Shown in pieces: positions 14,862 through 29,200 of a DNA stretch of 64,000 nt. The stretch's first letter is position 1, and the number at the start of each line of letters is the position of its first letter. Position numbers and translations under genes: made by a program. Origin of the DNA: Amaranthus tricolor (lineage: Eukaryota; Streptophyta; Magnoliopsida; Caryophyllales; Amaranthaceae); NCBI RefSeq assembly GCF_026212465.1, contig NC_080058.1, forward strand, positions 21,022,200-21,086,199, in the 5' to 3' direction. The notes beneath the pieces are model-generated. The model ran no database searches. It saw only the letters and a list, made by a program, of their open reading frames with translations, and was not told the DNA's origin.

Positions 14862-15544
14862 ATGCATAGGTTTGGTCTTCACGTGTCGTGCAACGTGGTC
14901 TGGTCACTAGTTTGCTGCTGTGTCGTGAGGTCTGTATGCAGCCTTGTCTGGGCTCCTTTGGTATCTTCATTTTATACAACCACATTTGTATCAGATTTGC
15001 ACGAAACTTGGCACACAACACTCTTTGGTATATATTATTGTGTTGAAATGGATAGAGTTGAAAAGCATAGTCATATGCTAGAAATTACGTGTTAAGTTGC
15101 GATTTTATGCGTTTTTAAACGTTTTTGTCAATTTCGCGCGTAAAGTAGCTCAAACTTGGTTTGTTATGCACGAAACATGGCACACAACACTATTTGGTAC
15201 ATATTATTGTGTTGAAGTGGTTAGAATTGAAAATCATAGTCATATGCTAGAAATTAAAAGTTAAGTTGCGATTTTATGCGTTTTTAACCATTATTGACAC
15301 TAACATCTATTTTCTCTTAGTGCTTTCAACAACCTTCTTCCGTTGAATGCAGCTACTACAAATGATCATGAAAAAATCACGAAACAACCACAAACACTTA
15401 GACAATTCTAATCTACCAAATCGTAGAGCAGTCTTTCTTTAGCTCAGCTTCTAGGAGTCCACGGGGATTGTTAGAAAGGTTTTAGGACCTTGATAGCTAG
15501 ATCCAAGTACCAAGATTCCATTTCCACTTTAGCCTAGGTCCTGG

Positions 15545-16396
15545 ATGCATAGGTTTGGTCTTCACGTGTCGTGCTAGGTGGTCTAGTCACTAGTTTGCTG
15601 CAGTGTCGTGAGGTCTGTATGCAGCCTTGTGTGGGCTCCTTTGGTATCTTCATTTTATACAACCACATTTGTATCAGATTTGCACGAAACTTGGCACACA
15701 ACACTCTTTGCTATATATTATTATGTTGAAGTGGATAGAATTGAAAAGCATAGTCATATGCTAGAAATTACGTGTTAAGTTGCGATTTTATGCGTTTTTA
15801 AACGTTTTTGTCAATTTCACGCGTAAAGTAGTTCAAACTTTGTTTGTTATGCACGAAACTTGGAACACAACACTCTTTGGTATATATTATTGTGTTGAAA
15901 TGGATAGAGTTGAAAAGCATAGTCATATGCTAGAAATTACGTGTTAAGTTGCGATTTTATGCGTTTTTAAACGTTTTTGTCAATTTCGCGCGTAAAGTAG
16001 CTCAAACTTGGTTTGTTATGCACGAAACATGGCACACAACACTATTTGGTACATATTATTGTGTTGAAGTGGTTAGAATTGAAAATCATAGTCATATGCT
16101 AGAAATTAAAAGTTAAGTTGCGATTTTATGCGTTTTTAACCGTTTTTTACACTAACATCTATTTTCTCTTAGTGCTTTCAACAACCTTCTTCCGTTGAAT
16201 GCGGCTACTACATATGATCATGAAAAAATAACGAAACAACCACAAACACTTAGAAAATTCTAATCTACCAAACTGTCGAGCAGCCTTCTTTTAGCTCTGC
16301 TTCTAGGAGTCCACCGGGATTGTTAGAATGGTTTTAGGACCTTGATAGCTAGATCCAAGTACCAAGATTCCATTTCCACTTTAGCCTAGGTTATGG
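15545..16396. repeat. 852-bp variant monomer with three subrepeats
   Basis: The landmark interval is 852 bp here, 169 bp longer than normal. Three subrepeat starts are seen, near 15,687, 15,855 and 16,023, instead of two. The extra unit equals one subrepeat, as expected from unequal exchange between subrepeats within the array. Confidence 0.85.
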
Positions 16397-19300
16397 ATGC
16401 ATAGGTTTGGTCTTCACGTGTCGTGCAAGGTGGTCTGGTCACTAGTTTGCTGCTGTGTCGTGAGGTCTGTATACAGCCTTGTGTGGGCTCCTTTGGTATC
16501 TTCATTTTATACAACCACATTTGTATCAGATTTGCACGAAACTTGGCACACAACACTCTTTGGTATATATTATTGTGTTGAAGTGGATAGAATTGAAAAG
16601 AATAGTCATATGCTAGAAATTACGTGTTAAGTTGCGATTTTATGCGTTTTTAAACGTTTTTGTCAATTTCGCGCGTAAAGTAGCTCAAACTTGGTTTGTT
16701 ATTTACGAAACATGGCACACAACACTATTTGGTACATATTATTGTGTTGAAGTGGTTAGAATTGAAAATCATAGTCATATGCTAGAAATTAAAAGTTAAG
16801 TTGCGATTTTATGCGTTTTTAACCATTATTGACACTAACATCTATTTTCTCTTAGTGCTTTCAACAACCTTCTTCCGTTGAATGCGGCTACTACAAATGA
16901 TCATGAAAAAATCACGAAACAACCACAAACACTTAGGAAATTCTAATCTACCAAACTGTCGAGTAGCCTTCCTTTAGCTCAGCTTCTAGGAGTCCACCGG
17001 GATTGTTAGAATGGTTTTAGGACCTTGATAGCTAGATCCAAGTACCAAGATTCCATTTCCACTTTAGCCTAGGTCTTGGATGCATAGGTTTGGTCTTCAC
17101 GTGTCGTGCAAGGTGGTCTGGTCACTAGTTTGCTGCTGTGTCGTGAGGTCTGTATACAGCCTTGTGTGGGCTCCTTTGGTATCTTCATTTTATACAACCA
17201 CATTTGTATCAGATTTGCACGAAACTTGGCACACGACACTCTTTGGTATATATTATTGTGTTGAAATGGATAGAGTTGAAAAGCATAGTCATATGCTAGA
17301 AATTACGTGTTAAGTTGCGATTTAATGCGTTTTTAAACTTTTTTGTTAATTTCGCGCGTAAAGTAGCTCAAACTTGGTTTGTTATGCACGAAACTTGGCA
17401 CACAACACCATTTGGTATATATTATTGTGTTGAAGTGGTTTGAATTGAAAATCATAGTCATATGCTAGAAATTAAAAGTTATGTTGCGATTTTAAGCGTT
17501 ATTAACCATTATTGACACTAACATCTATTTTCTCTTAGTGCTTTCAACAACCTTCTTCCGTTGAATGCGGCTACTACAAATGATCATGAAAAAAACACTA
17601 AACTACCACAAACATGTAGACAATTGTAATCTACCAAACTGTCGAGCAGCCTTCCTTTAGCTCAGCTTCTAGGAGTCCACGGGGATTGTTAGAATGGTTT
17701 TAGGACCTTGATAGCTAGATCCAAGTACCAAGATTCCATTTCCACTTTAGCCTAGGTCTTGGATGCATAGGTTTGGTCTTCACGTGTCGTGCAAGGTGGT
17801 CTGGTCACTAGTTTGCTGCTTTGTCGTGAGGTTTGTATGCAGCTTTGTCTGGGCTCCTTTGGTATCTTCATTTTATACAACCACATTTGTATCAGATTTG
17901 CACGAAACTTGGCACACAACACTCTTTGGAATATATTATTGTGTTGAACTGGATAGATTTAAAAAGCATAATCATATGCTAGAAATTACATGTTAACTTG
18001 CGATTTTATGCGTTTTTAAACGTTTTTGTCAATTTCGCGCGTAAAGTAGCTCAAACTTGGTTTGTTATGCACGAAACATGGCACACAACACTATTTGGTA
18101 CATATTATTGTGTTGAAGTGGTTAGAATTGAAAATCATAGTCATATGCTAGAAATTAAAAGTTAAGTTGCGATTTTATGCGTTTTTAACCATTATTGACA
18201 CTAACATCTATTTTCTCTTAGTGCTTTCAACAACCTTCTTCCGTTGAATGCGGCTACTACAAATGATCATGAAAAAATCACGAAACAACCACAAACACTT
18301 AGAAAATTCTAATCTACCAAACTGTCGAGCAGCCTTCCTTTAGCTCAGCTTCTAGGAGTCCACCGGGATTGTTAGAATGGTTTTAGGACCTTGATAGCTA
18401 GATCCAAGTACCAAGATTCCATTTCCACTTTAGCCTAGGTCTTGCATGCATAGGTTTGGTCTTCACGTGTCGTGCAAGGTTGTCTGGTCACTAGTTTGCT
18501 GCTGTGTCGTGAGGTCTGTATGCAGCCTTGTGTGGGCTCCTTTGGTATCTTCATTTTATACAACCACATTTGTATCAGATTTGCACGAAACTTGGCACAC
18601 AACGCTCTTTGGAATATATTATTGTGTTGAACTGGATAGATTTGAAAAGCATAGTCATATGCTAGAAATTATGTGTTAAGTTGCGATTTTATGCGTTTTT
18701 AAACGATTTTGTCAATTTCGCGCGTAAAGTAGTTCAAACTTGGTTTGTTATGCACGAAACATGGTACACAACACTATTTGGCATATATCATTGTGTTGAA
18801 GTGGTTAGAATTGAAAATCATAGTCATATGCTAGAAATTAAAAGTTAAGTTGCTATTTTATGCGTTATTAACCATTATTGACACTAACATCTATTTTCTC
18901 TTAGTGCTTTCAACAACCATCTTCCGTTGAATGCGGCTACTACAAATGATCATGAAAAAATCACGAAACAACCACAAACACTTAGAAAATTCTAATCTAC
19001 CAAACTGTCGAGCAGCCTTCCTTTAGCTCAGCTTCTAGGAGTCCACCGGGATTGTTAGAATGGTTTTAGGACCTTGATAGCTAGATCCAAGTACCAAGAT
19101 TCCATTTCCACTTTAGCCTGGGTCTTGCATGCATAGGTTTGGTCTTCACGTGTCGTGCAAGGTTGTCTGGTCACTAGTTTGCTGCTGTGTCGTGAGGTCT
19201 GTATGCAGCCTTGTGTGGGCTCCTTTGGTATCTTCATTTTATACAACCACATTTGTATCAGATTTGCACGAAACTTGGCACACAACACTCTTTGGTATAT

Positions 19301-20494
19301 ATTATTGTGTTGAAATGGATAGAATTGAAAAGCATAGTCATATGCTAGAAATTACGTGTTAAGTTGCGATTTTATGCGTTTTTAAACTTTTTTGTTAATT
19401 ATGCGCGTAAAGTAGCTCAAACTTGGTTTGTTATGCACGAAACTTGGCACACAACACAATTTGGTATATATCATTGTGTTGAAGTGGTTAGAATTGAAAA
19501 TCATAGTCATATGCTAGAAATTAAAAGTTAAGTTGCAATTTTATGCGTTTTTAACCATTATTGACACTAACATCTATTTTCTCTTAGTGCTTTCAACAAC
19601 CTTCTTCCGTTGAATGCGGCTACTACAAATGATCATGAAAAAATCACAAAACAACCACAAACACTTAGAAAATTCTAATCTACCAAACTGTCGAGCAGCC
19701 TTCCTTTAGCTCAGCTTCTAGGAGTCCACCGGGATTGTTAGAATGGTTTTAGGACCTTGATAGCTAGATCCAAGTACCAAGATTGCATTTCCACTTTAGC
19801 CTGGGTCTTGCATGCATAGGTTTGGTCTTCACGTGTTGTGCAAGGTTGTCTGGTCACTAGTTTGCTGCTGTGTCGTGAGGTCTGTATGCAGCCTAGTGTG
19901 GGCTCCTTTGGTATCTTCATTTTATACAACCACATTTGTATCAGATTTGCACGAAACTTGGCACACAACACTCTTTGGTATATATTATTGTGTTGAAATG
20001 GATAGAATTGAAAAGCATAGTTATATGCTAGAAATTACGTGTTAAGTTGCGATTTTATGCGTTTTTAAACTTTTTTGTTAATTTTGCGCGTAAAGTAGCT
20101 CAAACTTGGTTTGTTATGCACGAAACTTGGCACACAACACTATTTTGTATATATTGTTGTGTTGAAGTGGTTAGAATTGAAAATCATAGTCATATGCTAG
20201 AAATTAAAAGTTAAGTTGCGATTTTAAGCGTTATTAACCATTATTGACACTAACATCTATTTTCTCTTAGTGCTTTCAACAACCTTCTTCCGTTGAATGC
20301 GGCTACTACAAATGATCATGAAAAAAACACGAAACAACCACAAACATTTAGACAATTGTAATCTACCAAACTGTCAAGCAGCCTTCCTTTAGCTCAGCTT
20401 CTAGGAGTCCACGGGGATTGTTAGAATGGTTTTAGCACCTTGATAGCTAGATCCAAGTACCAAGATTCCATTTCCACTTTAGCCTAGGTCTTGG

Positions 20495-23400
20495 ATGCAT
20501 AGGTTTTTTCTTCACGTGTCGTGCAAGGTGGTCTGGTCACTAGTTTGCTGCTGTGTCGTGAGGTCTGTATGCAGCCTTGTGTGGGCTCCTTTGGTATTTT
20601 CATTTTATACAACCACAATTGTATCAGATTTGCACGAAACTTGGCACACAACACTCTTTGGTATATATTATTGTGTTGAAGTGGATAGAATTGAAAAGCA
20701 TAGTCATATGCAAGAAATTACGAGTTAAGTTGCGATTTTATGCGTTTTTAAACGTTTTTGTCAATTTCGCGCGTAAAGTAGCTCAAACTTGGTTTGTTAT
20801 GCACGAAACTTGGCACACAACACTACTTGGTATATATTATTGTGTTGAAGTGGTTAGAATTGAAAATCATAGTCATATGCTAGAAATTAAAAGTTAAGTT
20901 GCGATTTTATGCGTTATTAACCATTATTGACACTAACATCTATTTTCTCTTAGTGCTTTCAACAACCTTCTTCCGTTGAATGCGGCTACTACAAATGATC
21001 ATGAAAAAAACACTAAACTACCACAAACATTTAGACAATTGTAATCTACCAAACTGTCGAGCAGCCTTCCTTTAGCTCAGTTTCTAGGAGTCCACGGGGA
21101 TTGTTAGAATGGTTTTAGGACCTTGATAGCTAGATCCAAGTACCAAGATTCCATTTCCACTTTAGCCTAGGTCTTGGATGCATAGGTTTTGTATTCACGT
21201 GTCGTGCAAGGTGGTCTGGTCACTAGTTTGCTGCTGTGTCGTGAGGTCTGTATGCAGCCTTGTCTGGGCTCCTTTGGTATCTTCATTTTATACAACCACA
21301 TTTGTATCAGATTTGCACGAAACTTGGCACACAACACTCTTTGGGATATATTATTGTGTTGAACTGGATAAATTTGAAAAGCATAGTCATATGCTAGAAA
21401 TTACGTGTTAAGTTGCGATTTTATGCGTTTTTAAACGATTTTGTCAATTTCGCGCGTAAAGTAGCTCAAACTTGGTTTGTTATGCACGAAACTTGGTACA
21501 CAACACTATTTGGTATATATCATTGTGTTGAAGTGGTTAGAATTGCAAATCATAGTCATATGCTAGAAATTAAAAGTTAAGTTGCTATTTTATGCGTTAT
21601 TAACCATTATTGATACTAACATCTATTTTCTCTCAGTGCTTTCAACAACCTTCTTCCGTTGAATGCGACTACTACAAATGATCATGAAAAAAACTCGAAA
21701 CAACCACAAACATTTAGACAATTCTAATCTACCAAACTGTCGAGCAACCTTCCTTTAGCTCAGCTTCTAGGAGTCCACGGGGATTGTTAGAATGGTTTTA
21801 GGACCTTGATAGCTAGATCCAAGTACCAAGATTCCATTTCCACTTTAGCCTAGGTCCTGGATGCATAATTTGGTCTTCACATGTCGTGCAAGGTGGTCTG
21901 GTCACTAGTTTGCTGCTGTGTCGTGAGGTCTGTATGCAGCCTTGTGTGGGCTCCTTTGGTATCTTCATTTTATACAACCACATTTGTATCAGATTTGCAC
22001 GAAACTTGGCACACAACACTCTTTGGTATATATTATTGTGTTGAAGTGGATAGAATTGAAAAGCATAGTCATATGCAAGAAATTACGAGTTAAGTTGCGA
22101 TTTTATGCGTTTTTAAACGTTTTTGTCAATTTCGCGCGTAAAGTAGCTCAAACTTGGTTTGTTATGCACGAAACTTGGCACACAACACTATTTGGTATAT
22201 ATTATTGTGTTGAAGTGGTTAGAATTGAAAATCATAGTCATATGCTAGAAATTAAAAGTTAAGTTGCGATTTTATGCGTTATTAACCATTATTGACACTA
22301 ACATCTATTTTCTCTTAGTGCTTTCAACAACCTTCTTCTGTTGAATGCGGCTACTACAAATGATCATGAAAAAAACACTAAACTACCACAAACATTTAGA
22401 CAATTGTAATCTACCAAACTGTCGAGCAGCCTTCCTTTAGCTCAGCTTCTAGGAGTCCACGAGGATTGTTAGAATGGTTTTAGGACCTTGATAGCTAGAT
22501 CCAAGTACCAAGATTCCATTTTCACTTTAGCCTAAGTCTTGGATGCATAGGTTTGGTCTTCACGTGTCGTGCAAGGTGGTCTGGTCACTAGTTTGCTGCT
22601 GTGTCGTGAGGTCTGTATGCAGCCTTGTCTGGGCTCCATTGGTATCTTCATTTTATACAACCACATTTGTATCAGATTTGCACGAAACTTGGCACACAAC
22701 ACTCTTTGGAATATATTATTGTGTTGAACTGGATAGATTTGAAAAGCATAGTCATATGCTAGAATTTACGTGTTAAGTTGCGATTTTATGCGTTTGTAAA
22801 CGATTTTGTCAATTTCGCGCGTAAAATAGCTCAAACTTGGTTTGTTATGCACGAAACTTCGTACACAAGACTATTTGGTATATATCATTGTGTTGAAGTG
22901 GTTAGAATTGCCAATCATAGTCATATGCTAGAAATTAAAAGTTAAGTTGCTATTTTATGCGTTATTAACCATTATTGACACTAACATCTATTTTCTCTTA
23001 GTGCTTTCAACAACCTTCTTCCGTTGAATGCGGCTACTACAAATGATCATGAAAAAAACTCGAAACAACCACAAACATTTAGACAATTCTAATCTACCAA
23101 ACTGTCGAGCAACCTTCCTTTAGCTCAGCTTCTAGGAGTCCACGGGGATTGTTAGAATGGTTTTAGGACCTTGATAGCTAGATCCAAGTACAAAGATTCC
23201 ATTTCCACTTTAGCCTAGGTCCTGGATGCATAATTTGGTCTTCACATGTCGTGCAAGGTGGTCTGGTCACTAGTTTGCTGCTGTGTCGTGAGGTCTGTAT
23301 GCAGCCTTGTGTGGGCTCCTTTGGTATCTTCATTTTATACAACCACATTTGTATCAGATTTGCACGAAACTTGGCACACAACACTCTTTGGTATATATTA

Positions 23401-23906
23401 TTGTGTTGAAGTGGATAGAATTGAAAAGCATAGTCATATGCTAGAAATTACGTGTTAAGTTGCGATTTTATGCGTTTTTAAACGTTTTTGTCAATTTCGC
23501 GCGTAAAGTAGCTCAAACTTGGTTTGTTATGCACGAAACTTGGCACACAACAATATTTGATATATATTATTGTGTTGAAGTGGTTAGAATTTAAAATCAT
23601 AGTCATATGCTAGAAATTAAAAGTTAAGTTGCTATTTTATGCGTTATTAACCATTATTGACACTAACATCTATTTTTTCTTAGTGCTTTCAACAACCTTC
23701 TTCCGTGGAATGCGACTACTACAAATGATCATGAAAAAATCACGAAACAACCAAAACACTTAGACAATTCTAATCTACCAAACTGTCGAGCAGCCTTCCT
23801 TTAGCTCAGCTTCTAGGAGTCCACGAGGATTGTTAGAATGGTTTTAGGACCTTGATAGCTAGATCCAAGTACCAAGATTCCATTTCCACTTTAGCCTAGG
23901 TCCTGG
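20495..23906. repeat. dimeric higher-order repeat, period about 1,365 bp
   Basis: Monomers at 20,495, 21,861 and 23,226 resemble each other (the latter two share GGATGCATAATTTGG), and 21,178 resembles 22,543 (GAACTGGATAAATTTG versus GAACTGGATAGATTTG). The spacing is about 1,365 bp, two monomers. This block shows a different local homogenisation unit from the tetramers further left. Confidence 0.75.
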
Positions 23907-24871
23907 ATGCATAGTTTTGGTCTTCACATGTCGTGCAAGGTGGTCTGGTCACTAGTTTGCTGCTGTGTCGTGAGGTGTCTATGCAGCCTTGTGTGGGCTC
24001 CTTTGGTATCTTCATTTTATACATCCACATTTGTATCAGATTTGCACGAAACTTGGCACACAACACTCTTTGGTATATATTATTGTGTTGAAGTGGATAG
24101 AATTGAAAAGCATAGTCATATGCTAGAAATTACGTGTTAAGTTGCGATTTTATGCGTTTTTAAACGTTTTTGTCAATTTCGCGCGTAAAGTAGCTCAAAC
24201 TTGGTTTGTTATGCACGAAACTTGGCACACAACACTATTTGGTATATATTATTGTGTTGAAGTGGTTTGAATTGAACATCATAGTCATATACTAGAAATT
24301 AAAAGTTCAGTTTCGTTTTTATGCGTTTTTAACCATTTTTGACACTAACATCTATTTTCTGTTAGTGCTTTCAACAACCTTCTTCCGTTGAATGCGGCTA
24401 CTACAAATGATCATGCAAAGAACACGAAACAACCACAAACACCTAGAAAATTCTAATTTAGCAAACTATCGAGCAGCCCTCCTTCAGCTCAGCTTCTAGG
24501 AGTCCACGGGGATTGTTAGAATGGTTTTAGGACCTTGATAGGTAGATCCAAGTACCAAGATTCCATTTCCACTTTAGCCTAGGTCATGGATGCATAGGTT
24601 TGGTCTCCACTTGTCGTGCAAGGTGGGCTGGTCACTAGTTTGCTGCTGTGTCGTTAGGTTTGTATGCAGCCTTGTGTGGGCTCCTTTGGTATCTACATTT
24701 CATACAACCACATTTGTATCAGATTTGCACGAAACTTGGCACACAACACTCTTTAGTATATATTATTGTGTTGAAGTGGATAGAATTGAAAATCATAGTC
24801 AGATGCTCGAAATTACGTGTTAAGTTGCGATTTTATGCGTTTTTAAACGCTTTTGTCAATTTTTATATATT

Positions 24872-25100
24872 AATGCGGTTACTATGCGCTGGAGTTGAAA
24901 ATATTGATGCCGTAAGTATTTGTTAAATTCTTAAATAATTATTCTTAAAATCTAATTTTGATATATTAATCGTTTCTTTTTATATTATATTATAGGTTTT
25001 CAACGAAACTCCGAGAGAAACACGCCTTTTGAGAAGTGGAGAGATGTGCGAATTAAAAGTCAAGATTGCAGCGTATCTTGCTAATTTTTGTCCTTTATAA
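24872..25100 (+). pseudogene. Ulp1-type ORF2, last two exons (copy 1)
   Basis: The Cys box survives as CGYYAL (Cys codon 24,874-24,876) but an internal deletion joins it directly to the exon end at 24,911, losing most of the MDDI-to-VEN segment. The preceding codon is a stop. A GTAAGT donor follows at 24,912, the intron ends TTATAG at 24,995, and the last exon, 24,996-25,100, encodes a 34-residue tail beginning VFNETPRETRLLRSGEMCEL and ending FCPL. The tail matches the other copies closely. It is not functional. Confidence 0.82.
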
Positions 25101-25138
25101 ATTGTAATTAGTATATATTATTATTTAGGACTTTAATG

Positions 25139-25781
<643 letters not shown>

Positions 25782-25951
25782 CTGTATTTGTACGTACATA
25801 ATATTATATTATATATACGAGAGCGAGAGTTTATTATTACAAAGAGATTATTGTTGATTATTTGTGATTATCATTGGATTAATCATTTTTATTACATTGT
25901 ATTATTATTGGATTATTATAAGGAAAAAACGAAAAAAGAAAAAAAAATAGA

Positions 25952-26211
25952 AGTATTTGCTGCGGTTAGAGGCAATACCGCAGCAAATAATGCCCAATTA
26001 TTTGCTGCGGTTTTGCCTCTGACCGCAGCAAATACTCCTCCTTATTTGCTGCGGTTTTGTGTTGACTGGAGCAAATAATGCCCTTTTTTGCTGCGGTTTT
26101 TAACCACAACATTTAAAGTAGAACTTTTGCTGCTATGACTATTGCTAGGGGCCAAAACCGCAGCAAATAATGGCAAAAAAACCATAGCGAACGAGGTTTT
26201 TTTCACTAGTG
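25952..26211 (+). repeat. CACTA 3' subterminal repeats and terminal inverted repeat (copy 1)
   Basis: Alternating TTTGCTGCGGT and ACCGCAGCAAAT motifs form short inverted pairs, for example around 25,955-25,988 and 26,000-26,035. The region ends GAGGTTTTTTTCACTAGTG; its reverse complement starts with the canonical CACTA terminus. Subterminal repeats of this kind are where transposase binds in En/Spm-type elements. Confidence 0.88.
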
Positions 26212-29200
26212 ATTGTTCATTGATTATTGATCCTTGTTCATTGTTCAACTTCATCATTCGTTGTTCAATATTCATTTTTCAATGATTATTGATCCTTCCA
26301 CATTATTCATCATTCATTGTTCTTTGTTCATTATTCATTTTTCATGGATCATTGATCCTTGTTCATTGTTCATCGCTCGCTGTTCATTGATTATTGATCA
26401 TTGTTCATTTTTTATTGTTCCTTGTTCATTGTTCATTGTCCATCATTTGTTGTTCCTTGTTTATTGTTCATTGTTCGTTTTTATTGATCAACTATCCATC
26501 TTTAATGTTCATCGTTCATTGTTCATTAATCATTGATCCTTGTTCATTGTTAAACGGTCATTGTTCATTGTTAATTATTGATCGCTAATTGTTCATAGAA
26601 CAACTTAACGTGTTCATTGTTCATTGTTAAAAATTTATTGATTATTGATTCTTGTTCATTGTTCATCAATCATTGTTTAATTATCAATGATCCTTGTTCA
26701 TTGTTCATCATTGATTGTTCTGTGTTTATTGTTCATTTTTCATCTTTCATTGTTCATTGATCATTGAAGCTTATTCGTTGTTCATGTATTGTTCATTGAA
26801 CATAATTCCTTTTTCATTTTTCGTCTTTCATCTTTCATTGTTTATTGATCGCGGTTCCTTATTCATTTTTCATTGTTCATTGTCCATTCATTATTGATTC
26901 TTGTTCATTGTTCATCATTCATTGTTCTTTGTTCATTAATCATTGTTTATTGATCAATGATCCTTGTTTATTGTTCATCATTCATTGTTCGTTGATTATT
27001 GATTATTGTTCATTATTCCTTATTTATTGTTGATTATTCGTTGTTTATTGTTCATCGTTCATTGATCAATTATTATTGATCCTTGTTCATTGTTCATTGA
27101 TCATTGATCCTAATTCATTATTCGTTGTTCATCATTCGTTGTTCAATGTTCTATTGTTATTTGATCTACTATCGTTCTTCATTTTTTCATCGTTCATTTT
27201 TCATTGATCATTGATCCTTTGCATTGTTCATCATTCATTGTTCATCACTCATTATTCATTGATCAAAAGTCCTTCTTCTTAGTTCATTGTTCATTTTTTA
27301 TTTATCATTGATCCTTGTTCATTATTCATCAATCATTGTCAATTAATCAATGATCCTTTTTCGTTGTTCTTCATTCATTGTTTATTGTTCATTGTTCATC
27401 GTTAATCATTTATTTTTAATTCATCATTGATCCTTCTTCACTGTTCATCAATTATTGTTCGTTGATCATTGATCCTTTTTTGTTGTTCATGATTCATGAT
27501 TCATTCATTATTGATCATTGATTCTTGTTCCTTATTCGTTGTTCATCGTTCATTGTTCATTGATCATTGATTCTTGTTCGTTGTTCATCATACATTGTTC
27601 ATTGTTCATTATTCATTGATCATTGATCCTTGTTCATTGCTCTTTTTTCATCATTCGTTGTTCATTGTTCATTGCTCATCGTTCATCATTCATTGAACAT
27701 TGATGCTTATTCATTATTCATCATTCATTGTTAATTGATCATTGATCTTTTTTAATTGTTTATTGTTCTTTGTTCATTGTTAATTTTTCACAGTTGTTCA
27801 TTGATCATTGATCCTTGTTCATTGTTCATTGTTCAGTATTCGTTCTTCATTGTTCATTGTTTATCGATCATTGTTCATTGTTTATTGTTCATCGCTCATT
27901 GTTCATTGATAAACTTTCATTGTTCATTGCTCTTTGTTCATCGCTTATTGTTCATTGATCATTGATCCTTGTTTATCGTTCATCCTTCATTTTTTATTGA
28001 TCATTGATCCTTGTTCATCGTTTATCATTCATTGTTCATTGTTTATTGTTCTTCGTTTATTGTTCATTGTTCATTGTTCATTGTTTATTCTTCTTCGTTT
28101 ATTTTTAATAATTCAATGTTCATTGATAATTGATCGTTGTTCATAGTTCATCATTCATTGTTCATTGATCAATGATCCTTGTTCATTGCTCGTTGTTCAT
28201 GGTTCGTGGTTCAATGTTCCATTGTTTATTGATCAACTATGCTTCTTCATTGTTTATTGTTCATTTTTCATTGATCATTGATCCTTGTTCATTGTTCATC
28301 ATTCATTGTTCATCACTCATTATTGATTGATCAACTTTATTTCTTCATTGTTCATTGTATATTAAAATTGGTTCTTTTTCATAGTTCATCAATCATTGTT
28401 AATTGATCAATAAACCTTTTTCATTGTTCATAATTCATTGTTCATTTTTCATTGTTCATTATTAATCATTCGTGTTTAAATGATAACTGATCCTTGTTCA
28501 CTGTTTATCATTTAATGTTCATTGATCATTGATCCTTTTTCAATGTTCATCATTCATCTTTGATTGTTTATTCATCATTGATCCTTGTTCAATGTTCATC
28601 GTTCATTCATCATTGAACATTATTCCTTTTTACTTTTTCATCATTCATCTTTCATTGTTTATTGATCATTGATCCTTTTTTATTTTTCATCGTTGATTGT
28701 TCATTGATCATTGATTATTGTTCATTGTTCATCGTTCATTGTTCTTTGTTCATCAATCACTGTTTATTGATCAATTATCCTTGTTCATTGTTCATTGTTC
28801 ATTGTTCATCGTTCATTGCTAATTGTATAGTTCATTTTTCATTGTTATTGTTCATTGATCATTGATTAATGATTCTTGTTCATTGTTCATCATTCATTGT
28901 TCATTGATAATTTATCCTTGTTCATAGTTCAACAATCATTGTTAATAGATCATTGATCCATGTTCATTGCTTGTTGTTCATTATTCATTTATCAACTATC
29001 CTTCTTCATTGTTCATCGTTCATATTTCATTGATCATTGATGGTTGATCATTGTTCATCATTCATTGTTCATCGCTCATTATTCATTGATCAAATATCTT
29101 TGTACATGGTTTATTGATCATTGATCCTTGTTCATTGTTCATCCATCATTGTTAATTGATCAATGATCCTTATTCGTTGTTCATGATTCATTGTTCATTT

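Larger units (their letters stand above)
1..24860. repeat. 683-bp satellite array, about 36 tandem monomers
   Basis: The landmark GGATGCATAGG and its variants recur at 521, 1202, 1885, 2568, 3251 and so on to 24,590, almost always 683 bp apart (681-683), with one 852-bp step at 15,545. Each monomer holds, in + orientation, two ~169-bp subrepeats starting near GCACGAAACTTGGCACACAA, a pyrimidine-rich 3' splice site ending CTCTTAG, 39 bp encoding the start of an Ulp1 catalytic-Cys exon, and ~320 bp of other sequence. Monomers differ by few substitutions, which suggests recent amplification or homogenisation. The array enters from the left edge and ends at 24,860 in the 3' part of a CACTA element. 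The open frame of about 77 codons in most monomers translates through subrepeat and insert and is not treated as a gene. Confidence 0.97.

Noticed and set aside
521..24823. Open frames of 66-106 codons in nearly every satellite monomer (MHRFGLHVSCKVV... type), with minus-strand partners
   Set aside because: They translate straight through subrepeat and insert and end at the same place in each copy because monomers are nearly identical. No family similarity, no start context and no sign of codon-level constraint.
1..24860. CRISPR-like array of repeats and spacers
   Set aside because: Monomers are directly tandem, 683 bp, with no short repeat/unique spacer pattern; the context is a plant nuclear genome.
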